This document shows, one piece after another, positions 56,693 through 64,000 of a stretch of DNA of 64,000 bases (its first letter is position 1; each line of letters starts with the position of its first letter). A model generated the notes under the pieces. The model ran no database searches. It had not been told where the DNA came from and worked only from the letters and a program-made list of their open reading frames with translations. The stretch lies in assembly GCA_910584405.1 (NCBI GenBank), contig CAJUAL010000002.1:124001-188000 (forward strand), read 5' to 3'. Position numbers and translations under genes: made by a program. Origin of the DNA: an uncultured Vampirovibrio sp. (GTDB lineage Bacteria; Cyanobacteriota; Vampirovibrionia; Gastranaerophilales; Gastranaerophilaceae).

Positions 56693-59600
56693 TTAAACCC
56701 CTGAAAGTGCCAGTTTTTTGCCAAAATCTGTTGTCTTGATTTCATAAGCGTTTGCAATAACACCTGATGCCGGCATGTATCTGCCTTGGAACGGAACATT
56801 GTTGTCTTTTTGTTCTTCTTTTTTCTTTTCCGGCGGAATACTTGAAAGAATTAATGTTGTATCTTCAATTGGTGTCGGAACATCTTTATCTCCGTAAACT
56901 CTTGAGATGTAATGTTTTCCGTTTTCTATTTTTACGTAATATCTGCCCTTATCATTTGGGTCGATATTATAAAACTGGGTGTCGTTAGGTAGCCCTGCGA
57001 TACCTATATGGTCTGCAATTTCATCTAACCAGATTTTATCAAGATATAATTTTTTCGGTTCATAAGTGTATTTATTATCAGAATTTAGGTTAGATGTATT
57101 AAATATAGTAATTGCCATATCTCCGTCAGGATTTTGTCTGAAAATTGCAGGAAGTTTATGTCCGTCTTGTGCTATTTGCATTTTTAACGGGAATATTGCA
57201 CCGTTATTCAAGGCTTTACATTGCGGATTCTTACGGATAGACATAATTTTATTAAATTCTTTTTTGTAATTATCAATAAATTTCATGTAGGTTTCGCTGT
57301 TTGAATCGCTGAACCATTCATCATGAATCCTTTGTCTGCCTTTTAGGAACATATTTTTAGTTTTTGTGTCATAACCTGTTGCTCCTGCGTCATCTCCGTC
57401 AAACAGGGTTGGTAAACCTGGCAGGGCAACAAGATATTTCATCATACCTATGAGTTTTTTGATTGCAGGTTTCATTAGTGTTTCAAAAACTTCTTTTTCG
57501 TATTGTTTTTCTAAGTTTTGAGGTAAGCTGAATCCGTAAACTTCTTTGGCTTGTTTCAGAACCATTTTAATATTAACATCAAACGGGCTTACACCGAAAG
57601 CTTCTGGGTTAAACGGTTTACCTAATAATTGACCTTTTGCCAAATCTGCAACAGCTTTACTTATCGGAATGAATGCTTTTTTATCAAATTCTTCATTTGA
57701 TGAGAATTTTCCTTGTTTTTTGTATTCGTTCAGAACATCTACCAATGCAGGTCGAAGAGCTTCTGCCATAGCAACAGCTTTTGGTGAAACAGGACCCCAA
57801 TCGTATTTGTCAACTTCATCTTGTGTAAAGTTGCCCATTGAACGGTCTTCAAGAACTTTAAACGCTCTGCGTCTGTTTTCGTGGACATTTTTTGAATTAT
57901 CTTTTGTTAAATCGCAGTAGAAAAATTCCATATCCATTGCAGAACAGTGTAGAGCTCTTGGTTTATCGTGGTTTCCGATAAATGTGTAGGCATACATTAG
58001 TGAGTCAAGTGCACCTGAACGAACAAGCGGTGATTGATTATCCCCACCGACTAGCAGTTCGTTTATAACTCTTTGAGGGTAATCATCGTTTCCTATTCTA
58101 CCGCCATGCTCAAAACTTTTGGTGAAAGCATTGGATACTTTGGAGAAGAAGAAAGAATAATCTGCAATTGCAGTAATTCCTGTTTCACGTTTGAATTTAG
58201 CTAAAATTGATTCATACTTAGGAAATCTTTTTGACATTCCGCCATAACCTTTGTCGTGAAGGTCGTTTTCGTCAGTAACTTCTGCAACAAGGTAAGAGTT
58301 AGGGTTTTTAGAAAGGATTCCCTGAGTAAATTTTTTCCAAAAATCAATGATAGAATCCCAGGTGTCTTCAAATTTTGTTCCGCCGCATCTTAAAGATTCA
58401 ACATCAACAATATCTTTTGTTGCGTCAATTCTCCAGTCTAAGCCGGATTGGGTTTTATCAATGATTAAATCTGCAAGTTTAAAGCTTTCAAGACTTGTAT
58501 CTTTTAATGTTTTAAGAAGGCTTTCTACGATTTGGCTGTTTTCTGATGAGTCAAGAGTTTTCATACCTTCTTGAATTTTTTCTAACAGCATATCTGCTTC
58601 ATCACGCGGAGAAGCCGGATTTGTAATTTCTAAACTTTGCAGATATGTATTTTTCAATGCTTTGTAATCGTAAGAAATTTCACCGTTTTCAGGGTTTACC
58701 GTTGTTTTGATATCGTCTGCGGTGAGAGCTTTAATTATTGAATATTTAGCAATCTCTGAAGTTAACAGAGGTAATACGTATTTACCAAATTCAGTAACAT
58801 TATCTCCGTTAAAGAGTTTTTTATCTTTAGGCTGTTTAGAGTCTACAATATTTAAAACGTTTTGGGCAAAATCAGACATTTCGTTGGTGTAAATTTTGTC
58901 CATTTTTTCGTAAGTTTCTTTATATTGTGGAAGAAGATTTTTATTGCCGTCTTTAAATAAATTGTATCTGGATACTCCGATATCTTCAGGTGTAACCGCT
59001 CTTTTTGAAATTAAAGGCGAACTTAATACAGATACAATGTTATCCCCAAACTCTATTGAGTCTAAAGGTAAGTTCATTAAACCTTCAAGGATTTGAGATT
59101 TTTTATCTTCGTTAGACAGGATTCGTTTATTTTTGTACATTCCAAACAGAATATTTTCAACTTCGGTTTGTGAAACTTTAGCCCTGACAGATACAGGAAG
59201 TGTTTTGTTATTTGCTAAATTCTGAATGTTATTAAACACGAGTGTCGGGTTTTGTTTATCAATATTTTTCAGAGTTTGAGCAACATACAACCTTAGAATA
59301 TCGTCAGTTTTCTGAGTCCAGAACTTGCCTGATTCGATAGAATAATCCTGAACCTGACAGTTACCTTGACGAATTCTGTTTTCTTCCGGTTCTTGTTCGT
59401 CTTTCGGTAAGTTTTTTATTCCTTTACTGTCTGTTGTAGAGAAGGCAAAATTAAGTTTTGCAATATCCGGGTTAGCGTCCCATGTTTCAAATCCGCCTTC
59501 AAATGTTCCGTCTATGTTGAAGTTTGTAAATTTTGATACTAATCTTGTACCCATCGGGCTGTCAAGTGTAGCAATTTCACTGCCGATGTTTATTCTGTTA

Positions 59601-60853
59601 AATTCATTAAGGTTTTTAACGTTTTTATGGTATTCAGCAGGGTTTATTTCAAACGCGTACGGATAAACCGAATCATTAAAGTCATGTAATTCGTAAGGGT
59701 TATCTGTATTTAGTTTTGAGTATGCTTTGATTAGTTTTTGTGAATCTGTTTTTTCTTCATCTGTGACAAGTCGAGTGTCAAAGAATTGGATGAATGTTGG
59801 TTTTGTTTTATCATAAGTCGGGTTCTGGCTCCAGCCTGTTTTCCCTGCTCCTTCGTCAAAATAGTGATAAGGAGAGTTTACGATTTTGTGGGAAATATAT
59901 TCGCTGTTTTTAACAAACACACCGTAGTTTAGCGGACCGTCTTTTAATCCGGGTGCTTTGAACCAGTATTTGAACGGTGAATCTTTACCCCATTTGCTTA
60001 TACTTTGGAAATGTACACCTTGCAAGCCTTCGTTAACGTAAGCTCCGTCAGATACAAAGTTTAAGCCGTGAGCAAATAATTTACGCTGTAAAGAAGCGTA
60101 GTTATTAATATTACCAAGCGAGCTTGCCATTTGGAAACAGTTTTTATTCCAGTAAGCATGTGCGGTAAAATCATCATCCGTGAATATAGGCAGCGATATG
60201 ATTTTGTCATATCCGTCATATTCGCCTTTATCAACGGCTTGTTCAACACCTGCAAGGGTGCCTCCGAATTTGTTATTTAAGGTTTTAACTCCTTTTCTGC
60301 CGCGTTTTGCAAGTTCTGAATTAAATTTGATATTGTTGTTCTCGTCATAAATATATCCGACATTTTGCGAGTCCATGATAACAAGTTTCATGGAACCTCC
60401 GCGAGAGATGTTTGAGCGGTTTGGCATGACGATATTAAAAATCTTTTTTAAATTATTTTCATCTCTTCCTTCATCAATAACATCACCTGCATCAATTTTT
60501 GTCCATTTACCTTTATCACCTTCTTTGTGTTCTAAAACGTAATGGTAAGCAAACGGTTGATTATCAGATATCCCGTATTCTTTGGCTAAATCTATTTTGT
60601 TAGAACCCGGGTTAAGTTGTTTTAAACTTTCATTATTTTTATTTTTAGCTCTTCCTGTCGTGAAGTAATTGCCGTATTGGTCTTTATCGACTTTATAAAT
60701 CTCTAAATAACAGTTTTCGTTGTTACTGTCAAACGGAAACGATACTTCAAATTCTCTAAAACCCATATCGGATTTTTTGAACTCATACCCTTTAAATATA
60801 GGTATACTCTTGTTTTTTACATTATCCTTGTTTAAATCAAAACTTATTTTCAC
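56693..60853 (-). CDS. Very large cytosolic GH13-family protein (1386 aa)
   Basis: An unusually long alpha-amylase-family protein without a signal peptide, so cytosolic glycan metabolism is inferred. The GTG at 60853 with AAGGAG upstream is chosen over an ATG-type frame start at 60886. The first ~150 residues form a beta-rich, probably carbohydrate-binding domain. Catalytic regions lie late: GLDWRIDATKDIVDVESLRC (Asp near 808), SYLVAEVTDENDLHDKGYGG (Glu near 856) and YAYTFIGNHDKPRALHCSAM (Asp near 960). Between them lies a long insert. The C-terminal domain (about 1240-1386) is beta-rich with NNVPFQGRYMPASGVIANAY at the end. A typical GH13 protein is 450-700 residues, so this is about twice as large. 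Exact substrate unknown. Confidence 0.8.
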   Translation of the reverse strand: MKISFDLNKDNVKNKSIPIFKGYEFKKSDMGFREFEVSFPFDSNNENCYLEIYKVDKDQYGNYFTTGRAKNKNNESLKQLNPGSNKIDLAKEYGISDNQPFAYHYVLEHKEGDKGKWTKIDAGDVIDEGRDENNLKKIFNIVMPNRSNISRGGSMKLVIMDSQNVGYIYDENNNIKFNSELAKRGRKGVKTLNNKFGGTLAGVEQAVDKGEYDGYDKIISLPIFTDDDFTAHAYWNKNCFQMASSLGNINNYASLQRKLFAHGLNFVSDGAYVNEGLQGVHFQSISKWGKDSPFKYWFKAPGLKDGPLNYGVFVKNSEYISHKIVNSPYHYFDEGAGKTGWSQNPTYDKTKPTFIQFFDTRLVTDEEKTDSQKLIKAYSKLNTDNPYELHDFNDSVYPYAFEINPAEYHKNVKNLNEFNRINIGSEIATLDSPMGTRLVSKFTNFNIDGTFEGGFETWDANPDIAKLNFAFSTTDSKGIKNLPKDEQEPEENRIRQGNCQVQDYSIESGKFWTQKTDDILRLYVAQTLKNIDKQNPTLVFNNIQNLANNKTLPVSVRAKVSQTEVENILFGMYKNKRILSNEDKKSQILEGLMNLPLDSIEFGDNIVSVLSSPLISKRAVTPEDIGVSRYNLFKDGNKNLLPQYKETYEKMDKIYTNEMSDFAQNVLNIVDSKQPKDKKLFNGDNVTEFGKYVLPLLTSEIAKYSIIKALTADDIKTTVNPENGEISYDYKALKNTYLQSLEITNPASPRDEADMLLEKIQEGMKTLDSSENSQIVESLLKTLKDTSLESFKLADLIIDKTQSGLDWRIDATKDIVDVESLRCGGTKFEDTWDSIIDFWKKFTQGILSKNPNSYLVAEVTDENDLHDKGYGGMSKRFPKYESILAKFKRETGITAIADYSFFFSKVSNAFTKSFEHGGRIGNDDYPQRVINELLVGGDNQSPLVRSGALDSLMYAYTFIGNHDKPRALHCSAMDMEFFYCDLTKDNSKNVHENRRRAFKVLEDRSMGNFTQDEVDKYDWGPVSPKAVAMAEALRPALVDVLNEYKKQGKFSSNEEFDKKAFIPISKAVADLAKGQLLGKPFNPEAFGVSPFDVNIKMVLKQAKEVYGFSLPQNLEKQYEKEVFETLMKPAIKKLIGMMKYLVALPGLPTLFDGDDAGATGYDTKTKNMFLKGRQRIHDEWFSDSNSETYMKFIDNYKKEFNKIMSIRKNPQCKALNNGAIFPLKMQIAQDGHKLPAIFRQNPDGDMAITIFNTSNLNSDNKYTYEPKKLYLDKIWLDEIADHIGIAGLPNDTQFYNIDPNDKGRYYVKIENGKHYISRVYGDKDVPTPIEDTTLILSSIPPEKKKEEQKDNNVPFQGRYMPASGVIANAYEIKTTDFGKKLALSGV

Positions 60854-60872
60854 AAAACACTCCTTAACGTCA

Positions 60873-60881
60873 ATTATAACA
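60873..60881 (-). promoter_or_regulatory. Extended -10 promoter of the large GH13 gene
   Basis: On the minus strand TGTTATAAT (60881-60873), about 19 nt before the GTG at 60853, with the ribosome site AAGGAG between. It lies back to back with the ahcY promoter. Confidence 0.6.
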
Positions 60882-60949
60882 ATCATAAAGATAAAATTTT
60901 GTTACTTATATACTCATTATTAAGAAATTTTTACAAACAGTTTATTTTG

Positions 60950-60978
60950 TTGGGAAATAATATTTTTTTGAATATAAT
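60950..60978 (+). promoter_or_regulatory. ahcY promoter
   Basis: TTGGGA (60950-60955), 17 bp, TATAAT (60973-60978). Start near 60985, leader of about 35 nt containing AAGGAG just before the ATG at 61020. No SAH riboswitch fold was recognised in this short leader. Confidence 0.65.
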
Positions 60979-60989
60979 TATACGTGTAG

Positions 60990-62285
<1,296 letters not shown>

Positions 62286-62292
62286 TTGAATT

Positions 62293-62330
62293 AAAAAAGG
62301 CGGGACTTGATTTCAAGTCCCGCCTTTTTT
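62293..62330. terminator. Perfect 18-bp bidirectional terminator
   Basis: AAAAAAGGCGGGACTTGA (62293-62310) / TCAAGTCCCGCCTTTTTT (62313-62330), 2-nt loop, six T (plus) and six A (minus) at the ends. It separates convergent ahcY and the TerC-family gene. Confidence 0.95.
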
Positions 62331-63374
62331 CTATGCATTGTTTTGTTTTTTATTATGAATTATTGAAGATATGAGGGCTGATATGATAAATACAAGTCCT
62401 ATAAGTCCTGTTACAACTTCCGGAACTTCTTTAACAGTTGTTACAAGCATTATCACGGCTAATGCTCCTATAGCCCAATGAGCGCCGTGTTCAAGATATA
62501 GAAATTGTGCTAAGGTTTTCTTTTCAACAAGCATAATAGTTAAGGATCTTACAAACATTGCACCGATTGCAAGACCGATTGTAATAATTATAATATCGTT
62601 ACTTAATGCAAACGCTCCTAAAACTCCGTCTAGGGAGAATGACGCGTCAATTAACTCTAAATATATAAAACTAATAAGTCCCGTACATTTTACGGCATTA
62701 CCGACAGCTTGAGCATTGCGCATTTCTTCGTGTTTTTCAAGAAAATGTGCAACTCCGTCAATAGTAAGATATGTTATTATACCTGCAAGACCTGCAATCA
62801 TTACCGAAACTTTTTCATCTTGAGGGATAAATGTTTGTGTTGCAATAAGCATAAGTAATGAAATTATAATTTCAATTCCCTTAATATGGTCTAAATGAGC
62901 AAGACGGGATTCAACAGGTGCAATCCAGTGAACTTCTTTTTCGTGGTTGAAAAAGTAATTCAAGAAAAGCATTATCAAAAACATTCCGCCAAAGGTTACA
63001 ATCGGAGCATGAGTTGCGTGTAAGTATCCTGCGTAACGATTAGCATCAGTTAGTGCGATTTTTGCAACTGTTATCATATCTAAGTGTGCAAAAATAGCTA
63101 CAACTAAAACCGGGAATAAAAATCTCATACCGAATACCGCAATTGCAATACCCCAGGTTAAAAATCTGTGACGCCACAGATGTGACATTTTTTCAAGTTT
63201 CATAGCATTTACTACAGCATTATCAAATGACAAACTTGTTTCTAAAATTGCAAGAACCGCGACAATAAAAATACTTGCAAATCCTGAACCGGGATGCACA
63301 TGTTCACCCCATAAATATGCTCCTATTACACCGACAATAGTTATAATATAAGAGCCTAAAAAGTATTCCAACAT
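62331..63374 (-). CDS. TerC/DUF475-family membrane protein
   Basis: A polytopic membrane protein of the TerC superfamily (DUF475 branch), related to tellurite-resistance and metal (manganese) export proteins. The 347 residues show about nine hydrophobic segments. Signature acidic membrane residues are in LETSLSFDNAVVNAMKLEKM (about 44-63) and in the second repeat LIDASFSLDGVLGAFALSND (about 238-257). The first repeat is followed by TDANRYAGYLHATHAP. A role in metal homeostasis is inferred from the family. The ribosome site AGAGG precedes the ATG. Its stop abuts the terminator shared with ahcY. Confidence 0.9.
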   Translation of the reverse strand: MLEYFLGSYIITIVGVIGAYLWGEHVHPGSGFASIFIVAVLAILETSLSFDNAVVNAMKLEKMSHLWRHRFLTWGIAIAVFGMRFLFPVLVVAIFAHLDMITVAKIALTDANRYAGYLHATHAPIVTFGGMFLIMLFLNYFFNHEKEVHWIAPVESRLAHLDHIKGIEIIISLLMLIATQTFIPQDEKVSVMIAGLAGIITYLTIDGVAHFLEKHEEMRNAQAVGNAVKCTGLISFIYLELIDASFSLDGVLGAFALSNDIIIITIGLAIGAMFVRSLTIMLVEKKTLAQFLYLEHGAHWAIGALAVIMLVTTVKEVPEVVTGLIGLVFIISALISSIIHNKKQNNA

Positions 63375-63440
63375 AATTATACCTCTTTCCTTTTTGCTAA
63401 TTTTAGCTTAAATTCAAGGGTATTGAATCCTATAAAAAAC

Positions 63441-64000
63441 TTATTTCTTTAATAAATTTTCAACATTTACAGATGTTTTTAAACGAAGTGCGTAAATATC
63501 ATTTCTGTCAAAGCGTGCTAATTTTACGGCATCTTTTTCTGTTGTGATTATACTTCCTGATATATCAACAATATCAATAGGTGCGTACTGATGATGATCA
63601 TCAAAAGTTACGGTTTTTACCACATGATATTTATCTAAAAAATCATAAAATTGCTGAGGCTGTCCGATTGCACACATAGCAGTAACCGCCAAACCTTCCA
63701 TAAGTCTTTGACCTGTTTTGATATTATAGACATAATCAGGCTCGGTGTAGCATATGCTTGTTGGTATGTTAAGACGTTCCTGCATAATTTCAGCAACTTT
63801 TTCAGCAGTATCATGTTTAACACTTTTGCTTACAACAACAAGTTTATCAATCCGCTCAAGTGCTTCTGCCCCTTCTCTTAACGGACCTGCCGGTAATAAA
63901 CATTCGTTTCCGAATCCTTTTACACTGTCCATTAATACAATATCTAAGTCCCTGTGAAGTTTTCGGTGTTGAAATCCATCATCTAAGATTATTACTTGAA
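63441..64000 (-). CDS. lpxK: Tetraacyldisaccharide 4'-kinase LpxK, 5'-truncated by window edge
   Basis: Phosphorylates the 4'-position of the lipid A precursor. The frame is open to the right edge. The visible N-terminal part reads VIILDDGFQHRKLHRDLDIV, the family's diagnostic DDGFQHRKL motif, followed by GNECLLPAGPLREGAEALER, then GLAVTAMCAIGQPQQFYDFL and FDDHHQYAPIDI, with ITTEKDAVKLA near the end. An internal ATG at 63932 is not the start, because the DDGFQHR motif lies upstream of it. About 186 residues are visible, so roughly the C-terminal half to two-thirds is present. Confidence 0.95.
   Translation of the reverse strand, partial: QVIILDDGFQHRKLHRDLDIVLMDSVKGFGNECLLPAGPLREGAEALERIDKLVVVSKSVKHDTAEKVAEIMQERLNIPTSICYTEPDYVYNIKTGQRLMEGLAVTAMCAIGQPQQFYDFLDKYHVVKTVTFDDHHQYAPIDIVDISGSIITTEKDAVKLARFDRNDIYALRLKTSVNVENLLKK

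Overview
The window is a chromosomal segment of an AT-rich, diderm bacterium with dense coding. The best taxonomic guess, by inference only, is a gut-type non-photosynthetic cyanobacterial relative (Vampirovibrionia/'Melainabacteria', probably Gastranaerophilales). Three things support it: many small prepilin-like proteins with an N-terminus of the FTLAEtLITLGIIGIvAA type, lipid A/LPS genes (kdsA, lptD-like, lpxI, lpxB, lpxK) beside an SLH-domain envelope protein, and Firmicutes-like blocks (pgpH-ybeY-dgkA, YtxH/DUF948, murT) in a low-GC background. No rRNA, tRNA, CRISPR array or recognisable prophage was seen.

Layout. 1-571: 3' end of a prepilin-like gene. 0.6-9.3 kb: kdsA, a metallo-hydrolase, pheS, an RseP-type protease, rlmH, mscS, a Slt-type lytic transglycosylase and a SpoIID-domain protein. 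9.3-12.1 kb: HU, with a very clear promoter, leader hairpin and terminator, then a LysM membrane protein and a secreted GH13 enzyme. 12.1-20.6 kb: two divergent prepilin/XRE-regulator pairs flanking ftsH and an incomplete glycine-cleavage cluster (gcvT-gcvH-gcvPA, no gcvPB). 20.7-27.2 kb: a DUF2582-like protein, a 1298-residue UvrD-type helicase followed by a Cas4/AddB-like Fe-S nuclease, and a NhaD/ArsB-type transporter. 27.2-29.2 kb: a second prepilin region with a G8 tract, a dispersed repeat inside the leader of one prepilin, and a third prepilin/XRE pair. 29.2-38.5 kb: SLH protein, pgpH-ybeY-dgkA, surE, a candidate structured RNA beside compositionally odd inverted repeats, and a four-gene YtxH/DUF948 operon. 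38.6-42.6 kb: murT, pdxJ, a zinc-ribbon protein, and an anti-sigma/ECF sigma/Spy-like operon. 42.7-49 kb: envelope genes (small membrane protein, M23 hydrolase, LptD-like, aldolase, lpxI, lpxB). 49-64 kb: a lineage-specific membrane protein, dgt, ribD, UPF0173, gshB, an atypical kinase-like protein, tsaD, a 1386-residue cytosolic GH13 protein, ahcY, a TerC-family protein and the 3' part of lpxK.

The most interesting system is a set of three independent modules. In each, a tiny XRE/Cro-type regulator (70-71 aa) is transcribed divergently from a prepilin-like gene, and the shared intergenic DNA carries a perfect inverted repeat that differs between modules (positions 12794-12847, 19310-19366 and 28411-28430). 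In the third module the palindrome contains the -10 box of the prepilin promoter. With a fourth prepilin gene that appears to be switched by a G8 tract (27296-27303) and a fifth, closely related copy at the window start, this looks like a repertoire of surface pseudopilins under pair-specific repression and possible phase variation. Regulation is inferred from DNA layout only.

A family of dispersed palindromic repeats (about 96-107 bp complete, plus half copies) lies in several intergenic regions. One copy is read as protein in a prepilin leader. Two genes (kdsA, tsaD) have a -10 box so close to the ATG that leaderless mRNAs are expected.
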